From the NCBI RefSeq assembly GCF_003515775.1, contig NZ_QWEI01000011.1, positions 45,749-98,158 of the forward strand: a stretch of DNA of 52,410 nucleotides, in the 5' to 3' direction. Under the pieces are notes generated by a model that searched no databases, was not told the origin of the DNA, and was given only the letters and a program-made list of their open reading frames with translations. This document shows positions 44,145 to 52,410 of this stretch, in pieces (the first letter of the stretch is position 1; the number at the start of each line of letters is the position of its first letter). The stretch is from Ureibacillus yapensis (GTDB lineage Bacteria > Bacillota > Bacilli > Bacillales_A > Planococcaceae). Made by a program: the position numbers and the translations under genes.

Positions 44145-45434
44145 CTAGGAGCAATTTATATGATATTGATTTTTGCCTTTCTCTTTCACATGATATAAAG
44201 CATGATCGGCCCTTTTATAAAAATAAAAAACATCTTTATGTTTTTCCGTACAAATGGTTGCGCCAATGCTAGTGGAGATGGAAATTGTACTTTTTTCCGT
44301 TTTTATTTCTTTTCGCATCGCTTCTTGCAATGAATGGATAAATTGTGTGACCGATTCTTCTGTTCCATAATCGTCAATCATTACGATAAATTCATCCCCA
44401 CCAAGTCTTGCCGGCATGCCTAGCTCTCCTACTGCCTCTTTTGTGCGGTTTGCCACCTCTTGGATTACCTGATCGCCTACATTATGGCCCCATGTATCAT
44501 TGATTTTTTTGAAGTCATCAATATCAAATAAAATAAGCGCAAAAAATTGTCCTGTTTCATTTAGCCGGTCGATCGCCTCAGATACTCTTTTTTCGAAATA
44601 TCGGCGATTTGGCAAACCGGTTAGCGTATCATGATAGGCATAGTACTCCAGTTTTTCCTGTTGTTCTTTTTGCCTTGTAATATCCCGGGCGACCAGGACC
44701 ATATGGCGAAAATATTTTTCTGCATCAAATACAGGCGTTCCCACCATCTCGGTCCATACCCAGCCTTTTTCTCCATGCCAAGCTTTTATGACCAGATGAT
44801 ATGGCTTTCCGGTTTTTGTGGCATCTTCAAAGCTCTGTTGAAGCAACTTTACATCGTCTTCATGAATATTAAAAAATGGATTATGCTGTTTTTCACCAAT
44901 CATTTCATTATCGAAGGCAAACATTGTCTTACTTGAGGGTGATACATATAAATATTCCTTTTGTTCATTCATAAGAATTATCACATCTTGTACATTTTCC
45001 GCGATAATTTTAAAATTCAATTCGCTTTGGCGATATTTATTTATTAAACTATCATAAGATCTCATATCCTTAAAAACTAGGAAAATCCCTTTTTCAAGAT
45101 GAGCTTGATCGATTGGAATATAGTTTACTATAAAATTAATCACTTCCCCATTTTTCTGAACGAAGCGGAAACTATTTTCAATGGAAATACCCTTTTCAAT
45201 GTTGTTTATCCATATCTTTGCTTTTTCTAAGTCTTCCTTAACAATAAAGTCAAAAATCGACCGGTTTTTTAACTCATTGATGGCGAAGCCGCTAAATTCT
45301 TCAACCCTTGAATTGCCATGACTGATATCGCCTAAAGGATTTATGATTATTATTGGATCTTTCGCAAATTCAAAAAGCGCTTCATAATTAAAGTTTGGCA
45401 TATTGGTTGATTCATCGTTAGGCGAAGGCACCAT
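44145..45434 (-). CDS. PAS-PAS-GGDEF diguanylate cyclase
   Basis: The 429-residue soluble protein has PAS 1 (about 15-135, YEALFEFAKDPIIIINPLGD), PAS 2 (about 150-265, ENVQDVIILMNEQKEYLYVSP to HMVLVARDITRQKEQQ) and then a GGDEF domain. The GGDEF domain has DTLTGLPNRRYF, LILFDIDDFKKIND and an intact RLGGDEFIV active site (about 360). No EAL domain is present, nor an RxxD inhibitory site five residues before GGDEF. It should make cyclic di-GMP in response to a PAS-sensed signal. The ATG at 45432-45434 follows AGGAG by 7 bases. It lies inside the menaquinone cluster, bounded by terminators on both sides. Confidence 0.93.
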   Translation of the reverse strand: MVPSPNDESTNMPNFNYEALFEFAKDPIIIINPLGDISHGNSRVEEFSGFAINELKNRSIFDFIVKEDLEKAKIWINNIEKGISIENSFRFVQKNGEVINFIVNYIPIDQAHLEKGIFLVFKDMRSYDSLINKYRQSELNFKIIAENVQDVIILMNEQKEYLYVSPSSKTMFAFDNEMIGEKQHNPFFNIHEDDVKLLQQSFEDATKTGKPYHLVIKAWHGEKGWVWTEMVGTPVFDAEKYFRHMVLVARDITRQKEQQEKLEYYAYHDTLTGLPNRRYFEKRVSEAIDRLNETGQFFALILFDIDDFKKINDTWGHNVGDQVIQEVANRTKEAVGELGMPARLGGDEFIVMIDDYGTEESVTQFIHSLQEAMRKEIKTEKSTISISTSIGATICTEKHKDVFYFYKRADHALYHVKEKGKNQYHINCS

Positions 45435-45551
45435 ACTATCACTCCTAACACTTATACAGCAAGGATTAAAAACGCTTTCAATTACTATCATTTGAATGGT
45501 ACCATAGAAATTCCTTTCATTCTAGTGACAACCTTCCAAATTTTTCAATAA

Positions 45552-45584
45552 AAAAAGCAAGAGATTTGTCGTCTCTTGCTTTTT
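45552..45584 (-). terminator. Terminator after menB
   Basis: A perfect 13-bp stem (45552-45564 with 45572-45584) with T residues on either side closes the menFDHB transcript before the GGDEF gene. Confidence 0.93.
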
Positions 45585-45609
45585 ACAAATTAAACCTATT
45601 CTTATGTTA

Positions 45610-46428
45610 TTAAGGGAATCTTGGGAATTGACCAAAGTCCGGTTTACGTTTTTCTTTAAATGCATCACGGCCTTCTTTTGCTTCTTCTGTTGTATAGTAA
45701 AGAAGGGTTGCATCCCCGGCAAGCTGTTGAATACCTGCTAAACCGTCTGAATCAGCATTAAATGCTCCTTTTAGGAAACGCAATGCCATTGGCGACAATT
45801 CAAGAATTTCCTCGCACCATTTAACAGTTTCATCTTCTAATTGCTCCAGAGGCACTACCGTATTGACCAATCCCATATCAAGTGCTTGCTGAGCATCATA
45901 TTGACGGCATAGGAACCAGATTTCGCGGGCTTTTTTATGGCCGATGATACGCGCTAAGTAACCAGCACCATATCCGCCATCAAATGAACCTACACGAGGA
46001 CCTGTTTGGCCAAACCGTGCATTTTCGGCTGCAATTGTTAAGTCACATACCACATGCAGCACGTGGCCTCCTCCAATTGCGTAACCAGCTACCATTGCCA
46101 CTACAGGCTTTGGAATTTTGCGAATTAAAGTTTGAAGATCCAGCACATTTAAACGCGGGATATTGTCTTCGCCGACATAACCTCCATGTCCACGTACTTT
46201 TTGGTCGCCGCCCGAACAGAAGGCAAGGTCCCCTTCCCCTGTTAAGATAATGACACCTACACGTTCATCATCACGTGCACGAGAAAATGCATCGATCATT
46301 TCCTCAGTCGTTTTTGGTCGGAAAGCATTACGAACTTCTGGACGGTTAATTGTAATTTTTGCAATACCGTTATAGAATTCATACTTGATATCTTCGTAAG
46401 TATGTAAAGTTGTCCATTCACGAGCCAT
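45610..46428 (-). CDS. menB: 1,4-Dihydroxy-2-naphthoyl-CoA synthase
   Basis: The 272-residue crotonase-fold enzyme closes the second ring of the naphthoquinone from o-succinylbenzoyl-CoA. It has the start [26 protein letters not shown], the oxyanion hole [27 protein letters not shown] and the active-site block [17 protein letters not shown]. The length is usual. A GGAGG ribosome site precedes the ATG. It is the last gene of the menF-menD-menH-menB unit; two small hairpins lie in the 75-base gap after menH. Confidence 0.95.
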   Translation of the reverse strand: MAREWTTLHTYEDIKYEFYNGIAKITINRPEVRNAFRPKTTEEMIDAFSRARDDERVGVIILTGEGDLAFCSGGDQKVRGHGGYVGEDNIPRLNVLDLQTLIRKIPKPVVAMVAGYAIGGGHVLHVVCDLTIAAENARFGQTGPRVGSFDGGYGAGYLARIIGHKKAREIWFLCRQYDAQQALDMGLVNTVVPLEQLEDETVKWCEEILELSPMALRFLKGAFNADSDGLAGIQQLAGDATLLYYTTEEAKEGRDAFKEKRKPDFGQFPRFP

Positions 46429-46503
46429 TTTTTTACCTCCTTTATTCTCTTAATGCACAAAGATTGGCCTTAGCTTGTCCGTTTTTGCAAAAACCAGACC
46501 TGA

Positions 46504-47322
46504 CTAAGGGTTATTCTTGTCACTAACTTCCTTTACTATTGTAGCAAATTCAAGCGGATTTTCCACATGAATTGCATGTCCAACATTTTTAACTAAGAAA
46601 TATTGCGCTATTGGTAAAAGCGCTTGCATTTCTACAGCAATTTTACAAAACTTCTCGTCCAGTTCACCGGTAATTAATGTGACAGGTACAATTAGCTCTT
46701 TCAGGGACGGCCAGAGCGACTTTTGAGACCCTGTACCCATTCCTCTCAAGCTATTAGCCAATCCTGTTGGAATTTGAGAAAGACGTTCCGTACGAATCGC
46801 TTGTTGAGTCTCCAAAGGCAGATTTTTTTGAGTAGCGAACAAAGGAATGTTTTCCCATTGGTTCACGAAGGCTTCTACTCCATGTTGTTCAATCCGGTTC
46901 GCCAGTTCTGCATCTGCCTTTCTTCTCGCAATTCTTTCGTCTTCCGTCTTCAACCCCGGTGAAGCGCTTTCCAGAACAAGCTGTTGAACACGCTTTGGAA
47001 AGGCTGCTGTGTAGGATAATGCAACTCTTCCACCCATCGAATAGCCCAGCAATATAAACTGATTTAAATTCAATTGCTGAAAAAGCTCTTCCAGTATTAA
47101 AACTTGCTCTTCCATCGTATAATTAGCCGTATTTTCCGGTGATTCCGTTTTGCCATGTCCAACCAAGTCTATGGCAACAATCCTCTTATCCGGCAAGTAG
47201 AAGGCAACCTTTTCCCAAGTTGCCACACTGCCCGTGAATCCATGCAGCATCACAATTGTTTGCTCCATTTCATCATTCCATATTCGAACATTTACTCTGA
47301 TGCTGCGAGCTTGTATAATCAT
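46504..47322 (-). CDS. menH: 2-Succinyl-6-hydroxy-2,4-cyclohexadiene-1-carboxylate synthase
   Basis: The 272-residue alpha/beta hydrolase eliminates pyruvate from the MenD product. It has VMLHGFTGSVATWEKV, DLVGHGKTESP, the nucleophile elbow LLGYSMGGRVALSY (Ser about 97), Asp in ITGELDEKF and His in VKNVGHAIHVENP. The ATG at 47320-47322 overlaps the menD stop (ATGA) and has GGGGAG 8 bases upstream. An earlier in-frame start ten codons upstream lies inside menD and was rejected. Confidence 0.92.
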   Translation of the reverse strand: MIIQARSIRVNVRIWNDEMEQTIVMLHGFTGSVATWEKVAFYLPDKRIVAIDLVGHGKTESPENTANYTMEEQVLILEELFQQLNLNQFILLGYSMGGRVALSYTAAFPKRVQQLVLESASPGLKTEDERIARRKADAELANRIEQHGVEAFVNQWENIPLFATQKNLPLETQQAIRTERLSQIPTGLANSLRGMGTGSQKSLWPSLKELIVPVTLITGELDEKFCKIAVEMQALLPIAQYFLVKNVGHAIHVENPLEFATIVKEVSDKNNP

Positions 47323-49037
47323 TGCTCCAGCTCCCCATGAATTTGGTTCCAAAGCTTTCGATGACTGATGACATTTTGCTGGCGGTCCGTAAAAATTTCA
47401 ATAAGACGCAAAGGATGATTGTTTTCCTTCACGAACAAGCCATCCAATTCATCAAATTCCTTCACTTGAACATAATCCATGCCATACATTCTTGCCACTT
47501 CCCCAAATTGCAATGCTGTAGGCGTGCCAAATAAATCCTCATAATATTCTTTTACCGTTGATTGTGCCAAATAGGAGAAGATGCCTCCACCATCATTATT
47601 GAAGACAACAATATTGATTTTGCAAGGTTGGTAACGTGTTGCAATTAACGCATTCACATCATGCAAAAAGGCTAAATCCCCGATCAATAAATACATTTCC
47701 CGTTCTTTTCGTGCCTGGCTGAACCCAATGGCTGTAGACATTACCCCATCGATTCCATTAGCACCGCGGTTTGCAAATACCTGAATATCCCTTGCAGTTG
47801 GCAATAAGAAGGTATCCATATCCCGGATGGGCATACTGCTGCTTACAAACACATCGCTATGTTCCGGTATATTTTCCAAAAAGTAACGAACTGCCGCCCC
47901 TTCATCTTTTTCTGTAAGAGGATACGCTTCTACAGCCTTAGCCGCGACTTCCTCTGCTTTCTGCCATTGCAGCAAATAATCCTGGTCAAACGTTGCAGGT
48001 TGAATTTTCAATTCTTCCAGCCATCCCCCAATGCTTCCCTGGATAAAATGGGTCGACACTGCGGCTGAATCACGGAACATTGGATCTTCATCAACTACCA
48101 TATAATTTGCAGGCAGTGTTTCCGTTAAGAAAATAGTCAAAAACTTGGAAACGGGCTGAGAGCCAAAACGTATCACGGTATCAGCAACCAATCGCTGTTT
48201 GAATGCATTGTCTTTCAATAAAGCATCGTATGTAGAAATAATATATGGTTTGCAATCTTCAGGCACATTGGATCTTAAATTGGATAAACTTTCAACCAGC
48301 ACCGGCCATTTCAATTTTCGAATGAGGGACCACATTAATCGTAAATCTGTTCCTAAAGGAAGCTCTCCTATAATCAAAAATCCTTTTTGAGAATTGTTGA
48401 TTATGGCTGAAAGCATTTCCTTTGCTTCGGTTGATGGCGAAACCTGTCCTACATAACTATTTTTAAAGCTAACTTCAGGAAGCTCTTCTTGAAAATCGAT
48501 GAGCAATGGCTCGCGAAATGGCACATTAAAGTGTACAGGACCAAATGGTGCGGTTGTGGCGATATTTACACCACGAGCAACATGGCGTTCAATAAACGGC
48601 AATGTCCCTTTCGCCTCATCAGGTACTGGAAACTCTGCACTCCACTTTACTCTTTCACCGTACAATGCAATTTGATTGATCGCCTGTGGAGCACCCACTT
48701 CCCTCAATTCATGCGGACGATCAGCCGTTATAACAATCAATGGCACCCGGGCATATTTGGCCTCTACAATAGCTGGATAGTAGTTCGCGGCAGCTGTTCC
48801 GGAAGTACATAAAAGCACTACCGGTTTCGCCTTTGCTTTTGCCACTCCCAGAGCAAAAAAAGCAGCGGACCGCTCATCCACTTGTCTATAAACCGTTAAA
48901 TTCTTAGTAGAGGCAAAGGCATAGGCCAGGGGGGTCGAGCGCGAGCCTGGGCTGATTACCACATCTTCTACTCCATTTTGCATTAGGGATGCAACCATTG
49001 TATAAACATAGTTTGTTAATATTTCTCGGTTATTCAT
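47319..49037 (-). CDS. menD: SEPHCHC synthase (2-succinyl-5-enolpyruvyl-6-hydroxy-3-cyclohexene-1-carboxylate synthase)
   Basis: The 572-residue thiamine-diphosphate enzyme joins isochorismate and 2-oxoglutarate. N-terminal VVISPGSRSTPLAYAF with the ThDP-activating Glu region, ADRPHELREVGAPQAINQ, and the C-terminal ThDP/Mg site GDLAFLHDVNAL with NIVVFNNDGGGIFSYLAQ. The length is typical. GGAGG precedes the ATG, and the start overlaps the end of menF by 8 bases. It feeds menH, which overlaps its stop. Confidence 0.95.
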   Translation of the reverse strand: MNNREILTNYVYTMVASLMQNGVEDVVISPGSRSTPLAYAFASTKNLTVYRQVDERSAAFFALGVAKAKAKPVVLLCTSGTAAANYYPAIVEAKYARVPLIVITADRPHELREVGAPQAINQIALYGERVKWSAEFPVPDEAKGTLPFIERHVARGVNIATTAPFGPVHFNVPFREPLLIDFQEELPEVSFKNSYVGQVSPSTEAKEMLSAIINNSQKGFLIIGELPLGTDLRLMWSLIRKLKWPVLVESLSNLRSNVPEDCKPYIISTYDALLKDNAFKQRLVADTVIRFGSQPVSKFLTIFLTETLPANYMVVDEDPMFRDSAAVSTHFIQGSIGGWLEELKIQPATFDQDYLLQWQKAEEVAAKAVEAYPLTEKDEGAAVRYFLENIPEHSDVFVSSSMPIRDMDTFLLPTARDIQVFANRGANGIDGVMSTAIGFSQARKEREMYLLIGDLAFLHDVNALIATRYQPCKINIVVFNNDGGGIFSYLAQSTVKEYYEDLFGTPTALQFGEVARMYGMDYVQVKEFDELDGLFVKENNHPLRLIEIFTDRQQNVISHRKLWNQIHGELEQ

Positions 49038-50415
49038 GCAGCTGTCCTCCTAAAACCCGCAACATCGGACGGAACTTCACTAATGTTTCTTCATACTCGG
49101 AAAAAGGTTCCGAATCGGCAACAATGCCGCCGCCAGCATATAAATAGGCTTGATTTTCTTTTAAAAGTGCAGATCGAATGGCCACGGCAAATTCCCCATT
49201 GCCTTCTGCATCGACCCAGCCGATCGGCGCAGCATACAAACCGCGGTTCATTGTTTCATTTTCTCGAATGATCGATAAAGCTTCCTTGCGTGGAACTCCT
49301 CCCAATGCGGGTGTCGGATGCAGATGCTTTACCAGCTGTAAAATGGTTGCTCCAGACGTTAGTTTCCCTTCCACCGGTGTATAGAGATGTTGAATATCTC
49401 GGACTTTTAAAAGTTTTGGCCGCTTTGGTACTTTATATTCAAGACAATTTCGTTCAAAAGTATTTGCAATCATTTCAACGACATACTGATGTTCCTCCAG
49501 GTTTTTTTCATCATTTAGCAAGCCTTCACCCAGAGCTTGATCTTCTTCTGCCGTTTTCCCTCTTTTGATTGAGCCGGCCACGCATGCAGAATAAGCGAAC
49601 CCATTCTCTACTTTCACCAGTCGCTCGGGAGTCGCTCCAAAGAAGAACATCTTCTCTCGTTCCAATCCAAACAAATAACTTTCGGGTTGCTCGTTTATAG
49701 CGTGGGATAAAGCCTGTGGAGATGTTAACGTATCTTCAAATTTCATCTTTAAAGTACGTGCAATCACTACTTTTTCCGCTTCATTCGCCTGGATGAGCCC
49801 TGTCACTCGGGAAATAGTTTGCAAATATTCTTCTTTATACAACTCATCATAGCTAGTCATCCGAGGTTTTTCATAGGTTTTTAATTCTTTCACTTGTGCA
49901 GCATGAATCAACTCGTCTCGTTCCTTGCGCAGCTGTTCAAATTCATCCAAGCTATTTTCGCGATCCGTTATTAAGTGAATGCTGACATAAGCTTTATCAT
50001 CACGAATAACCAGTTGATACGTAGCGACCGCAAAAAAGCTTTGCGGAAAACCATCCCACTCCCCTTTTTTATCATTTTTCGGATCAAACGTGAATCCGCC
50101 AAATAAAATGGGTTGCGGTTCGCTTTCTTCTTTTACAATATTTTTAGTTAGCTCTTTCCATTGCTTTTCTATTCCATCGAAGCGATCTTCATCGCTATTA
50201 TTGTCAATTTTATATGCATGGCCTAAACCAACCAATGTGAACGTCTTTTCACGGTTTTGCCAATAAAATCGCTTTCCTGCAAACTGTTTTTCGCCTGCTG
50301 CAAAAAAGGCTAAAGCAGATAATCGATTGACTTCTATTGTTTCGATATAGAAGGAGTATGTTGAGCTCATTGTTTCCACTTCTACTTCAGTGGTATGGGA
50401 CCACTTTTGATGCAT
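49030..50415 (-). CDS. menF: Isochorismate synthase
   Basis: The 461-residue chorismate-utilising enzyme converts chorismate to isochorismate, the branch point to menaquinone. The catalytic lysine lies in ANEAEKVVIARTLKM (about 215). The Mg-binding acidic residues lie in LNDEKNLEEHQYVVEMI and near the C-terminus in GGGIVADSEPFSEYEET. The ATG at 50413-50415 follows GGAGGG by 7 bases; the frame is open 14 codons further up but with no ribosome site. A menaquinone rather than siderophore role follows from the menD neighbour. Confidence 0.93.
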   Translation of the reverse strand: MHQKWSHTTEVEVETMSSTYSFYIETIEVNRLSALAFFAAGEKQFAGKRFYWQNREKTFTLVGLGHAYKIDNNSDEDRFDGIEKQWKELTKNIVKEESEPQPILFGGFTFDPKNDKKGEWDGFPQSFFAVATYQLVIRDDKAYVSIHLITDRENSLDEFEQLRKERDELIHAAQVKELKTYEKPRMTSYDELYKEEYLQTISRVTGLIQANEAEKVVIARTLKMKFEDTLTSPQALSHAINEQPESYLFGLEREKMFFFGATPERLVKVENGFAYSACVAGSIKRGKTAEEDQALGEGLLNDEKNLEEHQYVVEMIANTFERNCLEYKVPKRPKLLKVRDIQHLYTPVEGKLTSGATILQLVKHLHPTPALGGVPRKEALSIIRENETMNRGLYAAPIGWVDAEGNGEFAVAIRSALLKENQAYLYAGGGIVADSEPFSEYEETLVKFRPMLRVLGGQLHE

Positions 50416-50469
50416 TGAATTTCCCTCCATCAACTCTTGCACTAACATCCAAGTCATTTCTTATTCGTG

Positions 50470-50497
50470 AAAAATAGCAGAAATTTTAGTTTCTGCT
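50470..50497 (-). terminator. Terminator-like hairpin in the menF leader
   Basis: AGCAGAAA (50476-50483) pairs with TTTCTGCT (50490-50497), followed on the minus strand by ATTTTTC. It lies about 55 bases upstream of the menF start, with the previous gene already closed by its own terminator at 50644-50670, so it may be an attenuator. Confidence 0.65.
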
Positions 50498-50643
50498 CTT
50501 AATCGACCGTTTACGTATTGGAATTATAATTTACACTGTCTATTCTATCATATCACTTTTTCGGGATATCCAATATTGTTATGTTTTCCTCTATCTGTTG
50601 AATCTGATAACAGTGGCAAGCCCATCCAAATGAAACAGAATAA

Positions 50644-50670
50644 AAGCGCAAAGAGTTACCTCTTGCGCTT
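50644..50670 (-). terminator. Terminator after the M19 dipeptidase, overlapping its end
   Basis: AAGCGCAAAGAG (50644-50655) pairs with CTCTTGCGCTT (50660-50670) with one bulge; the stop codon at 50656-50658 is in the loop. The minus side ends TTTTATTC. Confidence 0.82.
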
Positions 50671-51600
50671 GGCCATTCGTTGAATATAATGTTCAAACCC
50701 TTTATGGGCCATCATCAAAACCTCTTCATAAGTAAATACCTTCAATAAAGCTTTGATGAAGTTTTCATACTCTGCAGCAGTTGATAAATTTTCAATAGAT
50801 AGTGGATCCATCCCATCAAAGTCCGACCCAAACCCGATATTCTGGATTCCAACTAATGAAGCAAGATATTCAACATGTTTTACTAAACTGTCGATTGTTG
50901 TATGTTCCTTCTCTTTATCAACGAAGGGCGGGTAAAATACAACATGCATTCTTCCACCCTGTTTTACTAGAGCCTTAACCTGTTCATCTGTTAGGTTGCG
51001 AGGGTGGTCACAAAGCGCTCTCGCATTGCTATGGCTGGCGATTAGATGGTTTGCCAATGGAAGCAATTCGTAAAAACCTTGTTCATTCAAATGAGACACA
51101 TCGATTATGACATCACGTTCATTCAGTAATGCAATAACATCCTTTGCAAAAGGTTTTAATCCCTTGGAAGGATCTTCAGAAGCCCCATAAGCAACTTCAT
51201 TTTCATGATTCCATGTCAACCCAACCAATTTTACTCCTGCATTTAGGATTTGTTCGAGTTTGAATAAATCATTGCCTATACAGTCGCATCCTTCTAAACT
51301 TAAAACGGCGCCGATCTGCCCTTCTTCAAGCTCATTTAATTGCGTCCAGTCCGTAATATGCACCATATCGGGTTCATTTAATACTTTCGTATGAAAAGCC
51401 TCAATTTGACGTGCAGCCGATAGAAACTTTTCATGCTGTGTAATGTCGGAATGAACAAAGATTGCAAAGACTTGCAATTTAACATTCCCAGCTCTTAAGT
51501 TTGACAAGCTTGCTTGCAAGCGAACATCATCCCGAAAATCGGCATCCTCGAAACGCGTTAATTTCTCCAAACAATCGCAATGTAAATCTATAATTTTCAT
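50656..51600 (-). CDS. Membrane dipeptidase family protein (M19)
   Basis: The 314-residue TIM-barrel metallopeptidase is of the renal dipeptidase family. Metal ligands in order: His-x-Asp in DLHCDCLEK (about 6-8), Glu in SLEGCDC (about 102), His in DVSHLNEQG and His in ASHSNARAL, and Asp in GSDFDGMD. No signal peptide is seen, so it is cytoplasmic. Such enzymes cut dipeptides, including D-amino-acid ones. GGGGGAT directly before the ATG is a tight ribosome site. It is followed by a terminator and then menF. Confidence 0.9.
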   Translation of the reverse strand: MKIIDLHCDCLEKLTRFEDADFRDDVRLQASLSNLRAGNVKLQVFAIFVHSDITQHEKFLSAARQIEAFHTKVLNEPDMVHITDWTQLNELEEGQIGAVLSLEGCDCIGNDLFKLEQILNAGVKLVGLTWNHENEVAYGASEDPSKGLKPFAKDVIALLNERDVIIDVSHLNEQGFYELLPLANHLIASHSNARALCDHPRNLTDEQVKALVKQGGRMHVVFYPPFVDKEKEHTTIDSLVKHVEYLASLVGIQNIGFGSDFDGMDPLSIENLSTAAEYENFIKALLKVFTYEEVLMMAHKGFEHYIQRMAKRKR

Positions 51601-51677
51601 ATATCCCCCACCAATTTTAATCTCTATCTATATTGTATCGGAAAATGAAGGATACATTCCAGATTCTTCACTATTCT

Positions 51678-52199
51678 TTATTGAAATTTTTCGCGAATCA
51701 TTGTTTCATCAACACCTTGATAACTAGCATCTTGCGGGACATCTTGAGGGCTATCGGAAGAAGGAAAATCCTCAGGGTCATCATCAAAGTCTACTGCGTT
51801 TAATGACTGTTGATTGAGTTCTTCCATTATGTCTTCTTCAACCGGTCGAGTGTCCATATCGACTTCTTCTTCGCTATGTTCCTTGCAAGTTAATGTAGTT
51901 GGTGCAGCTTCAAGTCGTTCAAAAGGGATTTCTTTTTGGCATACCTCACATTTTCCATATGTTCCTTTTTCCATTGCTGATAAAGCAGCTTCGATTTTAT
52001 CTATACGCTCTTCTTTGAACTCATCCAGTGCATGCTCCGTTAATTGAGTGGTTAAGTCCGTTGCATTATCTGCTGGATGATTATCATAATTTGACAACTC
52101 CGTACTCTCTAGATCATCCTGAACTTGCAGACCTTCTTTCAAGTCCTTTAACTCTTCTATTAATGTATGTTTCAATTCTTCCATTTGTGATTGCTTCAT
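51678..52199 (-). CDS. yteA: YteA-like TraR/DksA-type zinc finger protein
   Basis: The 173-residue acidic protein has an N-terminal coiled-coil-like helix (EELKHTLIEELKDLKEGL, about 7-25), then DNHPADNATDL and the DksA/TraR finger with CEVCQ and LTCKEH (about 87-107). The last ligand is His rather than Cys, giving C3H. The C-terminal tail is strongly acidic (EEDIMEELN, DFDDDPEDFPSSD). In Bacillus such proteins may bind RNA polymerase's secondary channel; YteA has been linked to sporulation. A GGAGGGTC-type site lies upstream of the ATG. It is the last full gene of the window. Confidence 0.88.
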   Translation of the reverse strand: MKQSQMEELKHTLIEELKDLKEGLQVQDDLESTELSNYDNHPADNATDLTTQLTEHALDEFKEERIDKIEAALSAMEKGTYGKCEVCQKEIPFERLEAAPTTLTCKEHSEEEVDMDTRPVEEDIMEELNQQSLNAVDFDDDPEDFPSSDSPQDVPQDASYQGVDETMIREKFQ

Positions 52200-52315
52200 A
52201 TCAGACCCTCCCTATTTCATATATATTAAATTCTCTTAATTTCCTTTTTTCAAACATAAATTAGTTGTGATTATTATATAGGTTGTCTGATAATCAGCCA
52301 TTCTTATGAAAACGC

Positions 52316-52356
52316 AAAAAAGCTCCCAAGATTTCAAGAATCTTGGGAGCTTTTTA
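52316..52356. terminator. Terminator near the right edge
   Basis: AGCTCCCAAGATT (52321-52333) pairs perfectly with 52339-52351, flanked by A residues and T residues. Reading minus, it would end the transcript that carries the tRNA at the edge. Confidence 0.92.
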
Positions 52357-52392
52357 AACATTTTAAATCATAATCTAAATCTGTTTTAATAA

Positions 52393-52410
52393 TGACCCGT
52401 ACGGGATTCG
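52393..52410 (-). tRNA. 3' end of a tRNA gene, cut by the window (perhaps tRNA-Glu)
   Basis: On the minus strand the last 18 bases read CGAATCCCGTACGGGTCA: the end of the T loop (CGAAT), T stem 3' arm CCCGT, acceptor 3' arm ACGGGTC and discriminator A, with no encoded CCA. A 5' arm starting GGCCCGT or GACCCGT would pair, which fits Bacillus tRNA-Glu. tRNA clusters occur near yteA/men in Bacillus. The identity is a guess because the anticodon is outside. Confidence 0.62.

Noticed and set aside
1..52410. Prophage, transposon, toxin-antitoxin or defence system
   Set aside because: I looked for integrase, transposase, restriction, toxin and phage structural signatures among all larger frames on both strands and saw none; the only restriction-fold hint is the NERD protein, which is common in Bacillales.

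Overview
The window looks like a chromosomal segment of a low-to-mid GC Gram-positive spore-former in the Lysinibacillus / Ureibacillus / Solibacillus part of the Planococcaceae. This is an inference from gene families and gene order, not from a database search. Almost every gene has a recognisable counterpart in the yt.. / men region of Bacillus subtilis (sftA, ytpR, ytpQ, ytoP, ytzB, ytnP, trmB, ytlR, ytzE, ytgP/murJ, ytfP, leuS, ytqAB, ytpA, ytoA, metK, pckA, ytmA, ytkD, dps, yidD, menFDHBE, yteA). The dat-pepV pair is an arrangement I associate with Lysinibacillus-type bacteria.

Layout. 1-5,200: the N-terminal, repeat-rich part of the DNA translocase SftA, then ytpR, ytpQ, a small lipoprotein, a DUF84 NTPase and the internally deleted remnant of a diguanylate cyclase. 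5,200-10,800: ytoP, ytzB, a pair of structured intergenic repeats in inverted orientation, the lactonase-like ytnP, trmB, a lipid kinase and a NERD-domain protein. 10,900-18,000: pepV-dat, the small regulator ytzE, an RsuA-type pseudouridine synthase, the lipid II flippase murJ and the flavoprotein ytfP. 18,000-24,060: one sulfite-reduction operon, sumT-sirB-yezD-cysJ-cysI, with sirC behind a hairpin, so siroheme synthesis and the enzyme that uses siroheme share a promoter. 24,300-27,220: leuS behind a leucine T-box. 27,200-33,400: an MFS transporter, the tRNA-modification pair ytqA-ytqB, an alanine/glycine:cation symporter, a YtpA-like hydrolase without its nucleophile serine, and ytoA. 33,400-33,930: a tandem array of 51-52 bp hairpin units between two convergent terminators. 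33,900-41,500: a membrane acyltransferase, metK with a SAM-I riboswitch, divergent pckA, ytmA, ytkD, a hypothetical gene, dps, and yidD with an overlapping 50-residue membrane protein. 41,500-42,600: a zinc-binding lipoprotein behind a Zur-like box. 42,600-50,500: the menaquinone genes menF-menD-menH-menB, then a PAS-PAS-GGDEF gene bounded by terminators, then menE; no menC is present. 50,600-52,410: an M19 dipeptidase, the DksA-like yteA and the 3' end of a tRNA gene.

Most of the window is housekeeping. The parts worth a second look are the 51-52 bp hairpin array, the inverted pair of covarying structured repeats with remnants elsewhere, the diguanylate cyclase inside the menaquinone cluster, the near-identical 258-bp duplications in sftA, the serine-less YtpA-like protein, and several structured leaders or attenuator-like hairpins. 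I found no CRISPR array, prophage, transposase or recognisable defence island.
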